DNA from: CAYMUR01 sp964393615
Lineage (GTDB): Bacteria > Planctomycetota > Planctomycetia > Pirellulales > Pirellulaceae
Assembly (NCBI GenBank): GCA_964393615.1
Contig: CAYMUR010000039.1
Location: forward strand, 1 to 42,332
Length of the DNA: 42,332 bases
Direction of reading: 5' to 3'
A program made the translations under genes and the position numbers. Shown piece by piece: positions 1-8,006 of this stretch (positions are counted from its first letter, which is position 1; each line of letters opens with the position of its first letter). The notes beneath the pieces are model-generated. The model had not been told where the DNA came from. It saw only the letters and a program-made list of their open reading frames with translations, and did not search any database.

Positions 1-705
1 CAACTCATCGACAATGTTCTTGATTCGATTACCTCGCACACCGACACAAGCACCAACACAGTCGACACGGGCATCTGAAGTGCTTACTGCCACCTTGCTG
101 CGGTATCCAGCTTCACGGGCGATAGCGTCAACCTGAATGACACCTTCGGAAATTTCGGGAATTTCCTGCTCGAAAAGTCGCTGTACAAGATGTGGCCGGA
201 TGCGACTTAATAATACTTTGATGCGACTTCCTTGTTTACGTACATCAAATATGGTTGCGCGGACACGTTCATTTGTGTGATGTGATTCACCAGGTATTTG
301 TTCACTGCGAGGTAAAATTGCTTCCACGTTGCTTAAGGCAACAGTTGCCGCCCCACGTTCGCTGCGTTGGATGACACCACCTACGAGTTGGGTGATCAAT
401 TCGAAATATTCATCATACAACGCATCACGTTCAGCTTCCCGAATTTTCTGGATAATAACCTGTTTGGCTGTTTGCGCACCAATACGACCGATCACATCTT
501 CATGATCCAGCATTTCACCATCGCACACGCCTCGAATGGTACCATCCTCTCGGTCAATGTTGAACTCTACTTCGACTTCTTCGCCGTAGTGCTTACGTGC
601 TGCCGAGACGAGGGCAGATTCAATCGCCTGGAAAACAATTTCTTTGTCAATATTTTTGTCACGATGAATCGCATCAACGATCCTCAAGACTTCCGTAGGA
701 TTCAT
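1..705 (-). CDS. nusA: Transcription termination/antitermination factor NusA, N-terminal part (cut by window edge)
   Basis: NusA binds RNA polymerase and nascent RNA and modulates pausing, termination and antitermination. The 235 visible residues, read from ATG at 703-705, give the family order: an RNA-polymerase-binding N-terminal domain (about 1-125, starting MNPTEVLRIVDAIHRDKNID), an S1 RNA-binding domain (about 130-200), and the start of KH1 with the hallmark VGACVGVRGNRIKNIVDEL at the cut end. The frame stays open to base 1, so the remaining KH domains lie outside the window. No strong Shine-Dalgarno sits just before the ATG; a purine run GAAGGGA lies about 16 nt upstream inside a region of competing hairpins. 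No rimP gene precedes it, unlike the usual rimP-nusA order; the gene upstream on this strand is a VWA protein. Identification is very secure. Confidence 0.96.
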   Translation of the reverse strand, partial: MNPTEVLRIVDAIHRDKNIDKEIVFQAIESALVSAARKHYGEEVEVEFNIDREDGTIRGVCDGEMLDHEDVIGRIGAQTAKQVIIQKIREAERDALYDEYFELITQLVGGVIQRSERGAATVALSNVEAILPRSEQIPGESHHTNERVRATIFDVRKQGSRIKVLLSRIRPHLVQRLFEQEIPEISEGVIQVDAIAREAGYRSKVAVSTSDARVDCVGACVGVRGNRIKNIVDEL

Positions 706-722
706 AAGATTCTACCGTGTCC

Positions 723-749
723 CTTCACCACTACTTCGCGGTGAAGTAG
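723..749 (-). promoter_or_regulatory. Two mutually exclusive hairpins in the nusA leader
   Basis: In nusA-sense RNA, CTACTTC (749-743) can pair with GAAGTAG (737-731). CTTCACC (746-740) can pair with GGTGAAG (729-723). The two 7-bp stems share CTTC, so only one can form. They lie 18-44 nt before the nusA start codon. The geometry resembles a small RNA switch, but a coincidence of short repeats cannot be excluded. Confidence 0.35.
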
Positions 750-799
750 CGTAAATACCAAGTTGTCCGAGTTGTCTAAATTTTTGAAATATTGATTCT

Positions 800-829
800 G
801 CCTTGTTTTCAATGGCCTTGTTTTCAATG
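800..829. repeat. 15-bp perfect tandem duplication
   Basis: The unit GCCTTGTTTTCAATG occurs at 800-814 and again at 815-829 with no mismatch, in the non-coding region upstream of nusA. It looks like a recent slippage duplication. Confidence 0.9.
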
Positions 830-1097
830 TTTGAGGACTAGCTGATAAAATTCGACACCGATCCTCTTGGCGTGGCAGGCAAATGGTCAGGTAGCGCGCT
901 GGTTTAAATTGAGTGGCGTAAAATTCGGACAGTCCGAGCGCACTTTGTACGACATGCGAATGCTCCGTCCAAAGCCCTGCCTCTTCGGATTCACACTCGC
1001 GAAGTACAAAAATGGTTTTGCCAGTTCAACTTACGGGCAAAATCTAAACCCGATAGTCTAGCCATTGAAGATGGGACTGTCAACCTGGGGAAGCGAT

Positions 1098-2751
1098 TTA
1101 TGATGCTCCACGCTGGGCCGGTTTGGGGGCTTTGGGAGGTGTGTAATGCGAATAGGAACCACCGNNNNNNNNNNATCCGTTGCAACAGCCCACCACGATC
1201 TGCTTTTTTGCCGAAAGTGATCGTGTGGATGATCGAGGGGCGATGCTCACCTACCAGTGGATCAAAGGCAGGTTTGTTGGCTTCCTGTAGAAATAATTCG
1301 AGTTTGGTCGATGTCAGTTTACCATCGCTAAGAATAAACGTCGCATCCGGTTTCATGGCAAGAACGTATTCCAGAGTTTCTTCCAGTTTTGTCCGTGCTG
1401 ACTTTTCATGGGGCTGAATTGCCTGGAGCCATTTTTCGAGTTTCTCTCGATTCTCTTGGGTTGCCAACATGGGACGCCGCTCGGGATTTGTCGTGTCAAA
1501 CATCGGATAAGGATCGCCGGAATAAAAGATCACGAAAAATGATTGTCCCGTCTTCAAACGGGCTACAGAGGCCGATACCTCATCCAAGGCGGCGCGCCAT
1601 TTGTAACCACCCTCGGCACGCATGCTCGCGGAACGGTCAATCACAAAAGCGAATCGGCTTCCACCGGCGGAGGCTTCAAAGAACTGGGCGCCTTCTTGCG
1701 CCGTACCAGCATTACCCGCACCTCTACCATTGTTTCCGATGAATGTACCAATGTCGGTGGTAGCTGTCCTCAGTGGAGATAAACGGATTTGCCCGGACTC
1801 GTTAAGATCAGAGACTGTCGTTATTTCTCCCAGGCCGGCCAATCCAAGATCATTCAATTCAATGGTGTCGGTGTCCACTTCCGGTGTCTCTTCGAACGGT
1901 TCGGATTCAAATTCAACGGTATCCAGTGGTTCACTTTCGGGAACGAAAGATTCACTGGTAAGAATGATATGTTTTGGATTCATCGGAAGTGGCATCACCA
2001 GCAGAGCCATCAGGAGGATCACGATCAAATGTAATAGTACGCTGACTGACCAACCCGGCAAAGAACGAAACCAGCTATGTATTGAATTCCTCGATGGTGA
2101 ATTTGCTGGCCCTTGTTCAATGTGGGAGGAAATGGTTTTTAGAATAGTGACTGGTGGGTTTGGGGAGGCTGTCCCACGTGTATCCGTTAGCGACGGCAGA
2201 TCTGGGCTCTTGACTTTGGCGAACGGCCAAGTGACGTTGCTATCGAGTTGCTGTTGGGGTTGTTTCCGTGTTTGCGCCTGGTCCGCTGCATGTTGCACCT
2301 CGTTTGGGACACCTCCTGCTGATGCCGCATCCAGGGATCTGCCAGCCAATTTCACCCTGGAAGCGTGTTTGGTCGAATGTTTGAAATTGAGAGAGGTCCC
2401 TAGGGGCTCAATGGGGGGGGGGTTTTCGATTTTCTCTTGCTGCAAAACCGTTGTATGACTTGGTAGCAGATTACTGTTGCAGTGGTTGTTGCTCACAGGG
2501 AGCTGTTGGGGGGGCACGGTGGCAGAAGGCCGTGTTTGTTCAGCGGTTGGTTGCTGATCATTCGATAATTGATGGTGACTTTTTTGAATACGACGACGCA
2601 GGGTCAACATGTGGTCTAATTCCAATGCTCGCAGATTAAACTCAAGCGCTTTGGCCTCAGTCCGCACTTTTTCCAGTTCCAGTTCCAATTCCTGTTTGGC
2701 CCACAAAAATGCTTTGTCGTCATCGCTTATGTCGGAGTGGTTGATATCCAT
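1098..2751 (-). CDS. Membrane-anchored von Willebrand factor A domain protein (interrupted by an assembly gap)
   Basis: Starts at ATG 2749-2751. Residues 1-60 are charged and helical, 60-230 are Pro/Gln/Ser-rich low complexity, 233-256 form a transmembrane helix, and 270-300 are very acidic. A VWA domain runs from about 366 to the end, with the metal-ion-dependent adhesion motif DRSAS (372-376) and a later SDG (475-477). VWA domains usually mediate metal-dependent protein-protein contacts; this one would face the periplasm if the N-terminus is cytosolic. Ten N at 1165-1174 fall near the end. Reading straight through gives an unlikely tail; the frame that continues as GGSYSHYTPPKAPKPAQRGAS and stops at 1098-1100 fits the usual end of such domains. 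The true gap length must then be a multiple of three. Length is about 550 residues. Partner and function are unknown; it is not obviously in an operon with nusA. Confidence 0.85.
1165..1174. other. Assembly gap (10 N)
   Basis: A run of ten unknown bases inside the 3' part of the VWA gene, probably a fixed-size scaffold filler. The coding frame on either side is only consistent if the real gap is a multiple of three. Confidence 0.95.
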
Positions 2752-2859
2752 TACTGCTACCTGAAGTGAAAGTCAGCGGAACCCGACCGATTGGGATTAG
2801 TTGGGACCACGATGAAGGTCAGACAAGCGGATATGTTGCTACAGGGAGCCAGGAAAGTC

Positions 2860-2875
2860 ACGGCCGAGCGGCCGT
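2860..2875. repeat. Inverted repeat, 7-bp arms
   Basis: ACGGCCG-AG-CGGCCGT is a near-palindrome with two central bases, placed about 110 bp before the VWA start and 320 bp before lysA. It could be an operator or a hairpin; there is no U-run to make it an intrinsic terminator. Confidence 0.4.
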
Positions 2876-3131
2876 ATCAACGATGACTTGCAAACCCAGT
2901 CTCCATGGAATAGGACCGTTAGCTTGCTGGTGAACCTGGAGTAGAATTTCATTGTGATGGATTTTTACATAGCGGTCAACTATGTCAAATTCAGGCGTTC
3001 TGCCATGGTTCCGATGGAGGACTGTTGAAGAGACGCTCTGTTGGATCATGGCTTTTATCGTGAAGCGAGGCTTTAATGAAAAACGACTTGGTGAATGATC
3101 GTCGTAGTTTCAATGATGCGCTGGTTGGAAG

Positions 3132-3161
3132 TTGACGTAGCGGGGAATACTGTGATACAAA
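3132..3161 (+). promoter_or_regulatory. Possible lysA promoter
   Basis: TTGACG at 3132-3137 and TACAAA at 3156-3161, separated by 18 bp, match the sigma-70 consensus at 5/6 and 4/6. A transcript would begin near 3168, leaving a leader of about 30 nt before the lysA ATG. Confidence 0.35.
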
Positions 3162-3198
3162 AAGCCTAATTCCTATCTCTTTTATTGAGAATCGATTC

Positions 3199-4464
3199 AT
3201 GACTGTTTTACGATCACATTCTCCGCTTCGTACGGAAATTGCTGGAGTTTCTGTCACTCAATTGGCAGAACAATATGGGACACCCGTTTATATCTACGAC
3301 TCAGCGAGTATCGTTGCACGCATCGAGGAGTTAAGGGCGTTTGACGAAGTGCGTTATGCACAAAAAGCATGCTCAAATTTGGCTATCGTTGATTTGATAC
3401 GACGCCATGGCTGTCTGGTGGACTCTGTCAGTGCCGGTGAAATTCAACGCGCCATGCGGGTTGGATATTCACCTAATGGCAATCCACCACCCATTGTCTA
3501 CACAGCGGACATTTTTGACCGGGAATCATTGGATCTTGTGGTTGAGCATGGCATTCATGTCAACATAGGGTCACCTGACATGATACATCAGTTGGGGGAG
3601 CGTTCACCCGGGGCTGAAATTACGTTACGGATCAATCCTGGGTTTGGCCATGGGCATAGCCAAAAAACCAATACAGGGGGTAAACAATCCAAACACGGTG
3701 TATGGCACAGTCAATTAGATGACTGTTTGCAACTTGCCGCCGTGCACAGCTTGAGCGTTGTTGGCGTTCATATGCATATTGGATCGGGAACCGATTTGGA
3801 ACATTTGGCACAAGTCTGTGGGTCTTTAGAAAAAGCTGCTTTGCGGATTGGTCCAAGTGTGCGTTCCATTAGTGCCGGAGGTGGTCTGCCTATTCCATAC
3901 CAGGCAGGTGAACCGTCCATTGATCTTGACGCCTATTACCAGCTTTGGGATCAGACGCGGCAGCAACTGCAAAGCACATGGGGGCATGCTGTTTCTTTAG
4001 AGATCGAGCCCGGTCGCTACCTGGTAGCAGAAAGTGGTTTTTTGGTGACCGAAATCAGGGCGATCAAAAGGATGGAAGACCATCTTTTTTACCTGGTCGA
4101 TGCTGGATTTAATAATTTGGCTCGACCCATTTTGTATGGTGCTTACCATCCCATGTCGCTGGTTTCTCAAAACCGACAGCAAGATCCGGAGATGCAAGAG
4201 GTGATTGTAGGGGGACCACTTTGCGAGTCAGGAGATATTTTTACCCAACTGGAAGGAGGATTTGTTGCCAAGAGAAACTTGCCAATGGCCTCGGTGGGTG
4301 ACTTGTTGGTGATTGAGTGCGCCGGTGCTTACGGTGTTGTCATGGGTTCCAATTACAATTCGAAACCGCTGGCAGCAGAAGTCCTGTTACAGAAAGGCGA
4401 ATCCCACCTGATTCGCGCACGTCAATCCTTCGAGGATCTGATTCGTGGAGAAGTGATTGTCTGA
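3199..4464 (+). CDS. lysA: Diaminopimelate decarboxylase-type PLP enzyme
   Basis: Fold-III PLP decarboxylase. The expected reaction is meso-diaminopimelate to L-lysine plus CO2, the last step of lysine synthesis, in the cytosol. Length (421 aa) fits the family. Visible landmarks are the PLP lysine in YAQKACSN (K56), HIGSGT (193-198), the glycine loop GGG (227-229) that binds the cofactor phosphate, EPGRYLVAESG (270-280), the active-site CESGD (342-346) and GAYG (376-379). The start is ATG 3199. The Shine-Dalgarno is weak. The gene is alone on this strand and converges on a membrane protein gene. Related enzymes that decarboxylate carboxynorspermidine or other amino acids share this fold, so the exact substrate is inferred; no sequence feature argues against LysA. 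Confidence 0.88.
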   Translation: MTVLRSHSPLRTEIAGVSVTQLAEQYGTPVYIYDSASIVARIEELRAFDEVRYAQKACSNLAIVDLIRRHGCLVDSVSAGEIQRAMRVGYSPNGNPPPIVYTADIFDRESLDLVVEHGIHVNIGSPDMIHQLGERSPGAEITLRINPGFGHGHSQKTNTGGKQSKHGVWHSQLDDCLQLAAVHSLSVVGVHMHIGSGTDLEHLAQVCGSLEKAALRIGPSVRSISAGGGLPIPYQAGEPSIDLDAYYQLWDQTRQQLQSTWGHAVSLEIEPGRYLVAESGFLVTEIRAIKRMEDHLFYLVDAGFNNLARPILYGAYHPMSLVSQNRQQDPEMQEVIVGGPLCESGDIFTQLEGGFVAKRNLPMASVGDLLVIECAGAYGVVMGSNYNSKPLAAEVLLQKGESHLIRARQSFEDLIRGEVIV

Positions 4465-4533
4465 GGATTGCGTTGAAATGCAGCGGGAACAGAGTGGTCT
4501 GGTAAGGTGTTGAACGACAGGGCGTGGAACAAA

Positions 4534-5289
4534 CTAGCTGCTGCCTGACTCTTCACTATCGACAAGTTCCTGTTCGGTTTTCAGTGGTGGTTCTGGGGAA
4601 CCATTGATGATTTGGTCTTCTTGGATGTTAGTCTCAACCAGGCGCAAGATTTCTTCTGTTGCTTCGCGATTGAATTTGCAGTCATCCAGAATAAACCGTC
4701 GAGGACGCTTGGCGTCTTGGTATTTGATCTTGGCAATTCCTTTTTCGCGCCATTTCTTTTTGTCCAAATTGAGGATTTGTCCAAAAGTCAGTTGCTTTCC
4801 CCAACTAGAACGAATGCCGGTCTGGTCGGCTTCCATCCATCGTCCTCGGGAACGAAAGAAGATGATTAACGCCCACAATCCCAGTGGTGTGGTGACGGAT
4901 GCCATTAAGTAATTACTAACGATCAAGTATTCATATCGGTGATGTATTTCATCTTCACCTAGGGAAATTTCAGGAGGCGTTTTTTCCCAGCCATTTTTCT
5001 CCGCGATATCAGGCCATTTGCTGAGTTCGTCAGTTTCGTTCAATTGTTGATATTGTACTAATCGTGGAAGTAGAATTTTTTCCCAGCCGTTTCTCTCGGC
5101 GACACGAGGCCAGTCGCCGAGTTTTCCCGATTCGTGCAACTGGTGGAATTCTGTCAGGCAGGCTTCTTGGTCGCGGGGATAACTATGCAATGCGTCTTTG
5201 AAACACCATCCGGTAAAGCCGATCAATACGACACCAATTAGGGCAAAACGCCAGAAAAATCGAGGATTTGTATCAGCTTTAATGGGCAT
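4534..5289 (-). CDS. Two-helix membrane protein of unknown function with an internal repeat
   Basis: 251 residues with two strongly hydrophobic segments (about 11-30 and 121-145). The region between them contains a duplicated motif: DWPRVAERNGWEK (59-71) and KWPDIAEKNGWEK (91-103), 32 residues apart. If both helices span the membrane, the repeat region faces the periplasm and the charged 100-residue C-terminal part is cytosolic. The repeat is also visible in the DNA as a diverged duplication. I do not recognise a family. It converges on lysA, with about 70 bp between the stop codons and no clear terminator. The start is ATG 5287-5289; coding potential looks good throughout. Confidence 0.75.
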   Translation of the reverse strand: MPIKADTNPRFFWRFALIGVVLIGFTGWCFKDALHSYPRDQEACLTEFHQLHESGKLGDWPRVAERNGWEKILLPRLVQYQQLNETDELSKWPDIAEKNGWEKTPPEISLGEDEIHHRYEYLIVSNYLMASVTTPLGLWALIIFFRSRGRWMEADQTGIRSSWGKQLTFGQILNLDKKKWREKGIAKIKYQDAKRPRRFILDDCKFNREATEEILRLVETNIQEDQIINGSPEPPLKTEQELVDSEESGSS

Positions 5290-6001
5290 GCCCTTCTCCG
5301 TTTGCGGTGATTGGTCTGAGCGTCTGTGCCTGGTTGGTGTTTCCCATTGTGAAACGGTGCAAGCCTCACCTTACAGTCGGCCAGGCTTATCGGGATCGGT
5401 TGGTCTGCAGATATATTTTGTCGACAGTTCAGTTGGCTTGATGTGACACTGTAGGTCCTTTTTTCTAATATTAACACTTAGGTGAATTTTTGTGGAAAAA
5501 GTTGGTGCGATTTCGTACCGAAACCAATCGTTGTGCAAGGGTTGCACCAGTTATTCAATTGACGTCAATCTTGCGGGATAGTTGTTTCAGTAGGGACTTG
5601 ATCCTAAGACGTTGGTTGTTGGTGTTGATTGATAGCGGAGGGTAGGTTTTTTGGTTCTTTGTTGGATGCTTGCTGGTGGGTGATAAGGCGACGACCAACC
5701 AGGTGCCCAGAGGGAATGGTCATCTGTCAAACGCACCGAGCAGATTTTGAAGATAGCGATGAAGACTGCTTTCACATGGATTCCTGCGCTGCGGTGGCTT
5801 GCCAGAAGCTCAAACAGGTACTGAGGTTCGGGTTTGGCATGGACCATGTCATTTCTGTTGCCTGTTGCGACTGATATTGTGTTGGCTGGCCAGGATGTGC
5901 TGCTGACTTGTGTCAGGTTTCACGGGTGTTAGCAATTAGCAATGCTGGAAAACTGGTGTGACTCCTCTTACTGCTCTGTGGAGTGTAGTATACTGGTTGT
6001 C
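5290..6001. other. Divergent intergenic region, nothing recognised
   Basis: About 710 bases between the two-helix membrane protein and the MFS gene. Short open frames exist, but none has a convincing start signal, composition or family resemblance. TATACT at 5989-5994 could be the -10 box of the MFS gene; if so, its transcript would begin almost at the start codon. I see no structured RNA. Confidence 0.5.
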
Positions 6002-7351
6002 ATGCAGCCTGCCATACCGGACCTTGTTCCGCCCACCTCACCTAGCTCACCCACGACTGAAAAACGTGAGTCATTAACTCCTGAGGTCACGCAAATTCCA
6101 GTAGCTCGCCGGAATTTTGTGGTGATGGCCGCGTATCAGATTGTCATGCGCACCGGATGGATCTTTAAGACCGAGACCGTGATCATGCCTGCAGTCTTGG
6201 ACCAAATCTCTGGAATTGGTTGGGTGCGTGGATTGCTGCCGTTATTGAGTCGCCTGGGTCATGGCCTCGTGCCGTTCATGATGGCATCTCACGTGGAACA
6301 GGCACCCTATAAGAAAAAAATTTTGGGGACATCCACTTGGCTGATGTTCTTGTGTTTTATTTTATGGTTTGCGATGTTTACTCCATTGTTCGTAATGGAC
6401 GTCACGTGGAAAACCATAGTTTTTTTGAGCATCTATGCCGTTTTTTTTATGTGTGTTGGTGTGAACGTGTTGACGCTGAATACGCTACAGGGAAAGTTGA
6501 TAGCGACTACGAGTCGTGGGCGTTTAATGTGTGTCTCGGGGATTGTGGGAGCAATCAGTGCGATCAGCTGTGTTTTGTGTTTAATGCCAGGTTGGCTCCA
6601 AGCGGATAATCCACGGTTTGACCTGATTTTTTTGTTCCCTGGAATTCTAATCGCTTTGGCGGCAGCATTGGCTTGGTGTTTCGATGAAAAACCTGATGTT
6701 CAGCCTAAGGTACGTCGCAAAAAAAAGAATGGTTTTGTGGAGGTTTATGAGGCGTTAAGGGATGACCAAAATTTCCGTCGTTTGGCATATGTCGCTCTGG
6801 CAGTGGGTTGTTCCATATTGCTTTTTCCCCATTACCAGAATCTGGGATTGCAGGGAATGCGGTTGGAATTGAGTCAACTTATGTGGTGGGTCGTCGTGCA
6901 GAATGTGGGGACAGGCATTTTTAGTATTCCGATGGGGACGATTGCTGACCGTGGAGGAAATCGTCTGGTGTTGCAGATTTTTCTGTTGGGACTGGTGGCG
7001 GCCCCCCTGTTGGCTGTGCTGCTCTTTTATTTTGAAATAAGCCAGTGGTATGTTTTCGTATTCCTGCTCGTCGGGTTGACTCCGGTCGTGATTCGAACCT
7101 TGCAGAATTTTACTTTGGAGATTTGTTGTAAAGAGGATCATCCTCGATATTTGAGTACTTTGAATCTCTGTTTGGCTGCACCGATGTGTTTTTCACCGCT
7201 GGTTGGTGCGTGCGTTGATTTATTTGCCCCGGCCGTTGTTTTTGGATGTGTAGCGGCATGTGTTCTCGCGGGTTGGTGTGTGACGTTTACGTTGATCGAA
7301 CCGCGTAACAGTCCCCATCGAATCGACAGAAACCGGGAGCTATTACCATAG
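6002..7351 (+). CDS. Major facilitator superfamily transporter
   Basis: A polytopic membrane protein of 449 residues with about twelve hydrophobic helices in two halves separated by a basic loop near VRRKKKNG. The MFS signature loop GTIADRGGNRLV, typical of the cytosolic turn after a second-half helix, is clear. This is expected to be a secondary transporter in the cytoplasmic membrane; the substrate cannot be read from the sequence. An upstream in-frame ATG exists at 5942. I prefer ATG 6002, because the extra 20 residues are Cys-rich and unlike an MFS N-terminus, and a TATACT box lies only 8 bp before 6002. The next gene, a YjbQ protein, begins about 90 bp downstream on the same strand, which may or may not mean co-transcription. 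Confidence 0.85.
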   Translation: MQPAIPDLVPPTSPSSPTTEKRESLTPEVTQIPVARRNFVVMAAYQIVMRTGWIFKTETVIMPAVLDQISGIGWVRGLLPLLSRLGHGLVPFMMASHVEQAPYKKKILGTSTWLMFLCFILWFAMFTPLFVMDVTWKTIVFLSIYAVFFMCVGVNVLTLNTLQGKLIATTSRGRLMCVSGIVGAISAISCVLCLMPGWLQADNPRFDLIFLFPGILIALAAALAWCFDEKPDVQPKVRRKKKNGFVEVYEALRDDQNFRRLAYVALAVGCSILLFPHYQNLGLQGMRLELSQLMWWVVVQNVGTGIFSIPMGTIADRGGNRLVLQIFLLGLVAAPLLAVLLFYFEISQWYVFVFLLVGLTPVVIRTLQNFTLEICCKEDHPRYLSTLNLCLAAPMCFSPLVGACVDLFAPAVVFGCVAACVLAGWCVTFTLIEPRNSPHRIDRNRELLP

Positions 7352-7444
7352 TGGCATGAAGGGTATGACAGATTACCATAGACTTAAAAGTTGTCATTGA
7401 CGAATTGCCAGATACCGAAATAAAGTTTTGGAGTGAAACAATCC

Positions 7445-7870
7445 ATGGCCTGGATTCAGCGAGAAATTCGTTTGCCAGCAGTGCCGCGCGGATTTCATTT
7501 GATCACGCACCATGTTGAGGAGAACCTTCCTGAACTGGGTTCACTGCACGTTGGTGTGTTGCACGTGTTTATCAAGCACACCTCGGCGTCGTTGTCGATC
7601 AACGAGAATGCCGATTCTGACGTGCCGCTGGACTTGGAAAGTTCCTTTGATGCGATTGCACCCGAAGATTTTCCGCATCGACATACCATGGAGGGTGCGG
7701 ACGACATGCCAGCGCATGTCAAAGCTTCATTGTTGGGGTCTGCCGTGACGCTGCCAGTGTGTGACGGTCGTCTTTGTCTGGGAACCTGGCAAGGTATTTA
7801 TCTATGCGAACACCGTAATCAAGGCGGCTCGCGACGGTTGGTACTTACTTTACAGGGTGAGTCAATATAG
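7445..7870 (+). CDS. YjbQ/UPF0047 family protein
   Basis: A 141-residue protein with the family blocks KHTSASLSINENAD, EGADDMPAHVKASLLG and GRLCLGTWQGIYLCEHR. These form the small trimeric YjbQ fold with conserved His, Glu and Asp residues. E. coli YjbQ has weak thiamine-phosphate-synthase activity, and family members are often called secondary thiamine-phosphate synthases, but the physiological role is unsettled. Length is normal. The start is ATG 7445; GGAG at 7430-7433 lies 11 nt upstream and overlaps an in-frame GTG at 7433, which argues against the GTG start. The Ski2-like helicase follows 136 bp downstream. Confidence 0.9.
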   Translation: MAWIQREIRLPAVPRGFHLITHHVEENLPELGSLHVGVLHVFIKHTSASLSINENADSDVPLDLESSFDAIAPEDFPHRHTMEGADDMPAHVKASLLGSAVTLPVCDGRLCLGTWQGIYLCEHRNQGGSRRLVLTLQGESI

Positions 7871-8006
7871 ATTTTAACGAATTCAGCTTATTAGGTATAA
7901 CAGGGTTGTGATCAGGTTTGCCAGGGCGCCTGCGATTATTTGCCACCTGTGATTTCACTTTAAACTCATTTGAACGACAGGTTTCATACCTGTTTTCCAC
8001 TTGCCC

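Larger units (their letters stand above)
706..1097. other. Intergenic region upstream of nusA
   Basis: About 390 bases between the end of the VWA gene and the nusA start, both on the minus strand. I see no convincing coding sequence. It holds the nusA leader with two alternative hairpins (723-749) and a 15-bp perfect tandem duplication (800-829). No clear promoter was recognised. Confidence 0.6.
2752..3198. other. Divergent intergenic region between the VWA gene and lysA
   Basis: About 450 bases between two divergently read genes. I see no convincing gene. It holds a perfect short inverted repeat (2860-2875) and a plausible lysA promoter (3132-3161). I saw no lysine-riboswitch-like structure. 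Confidence 0.6.

Noticed and set aside
867..1061. Open frame across the nusA-VWA intergenic region
   Set aside because: No start signal or recognisable composition.
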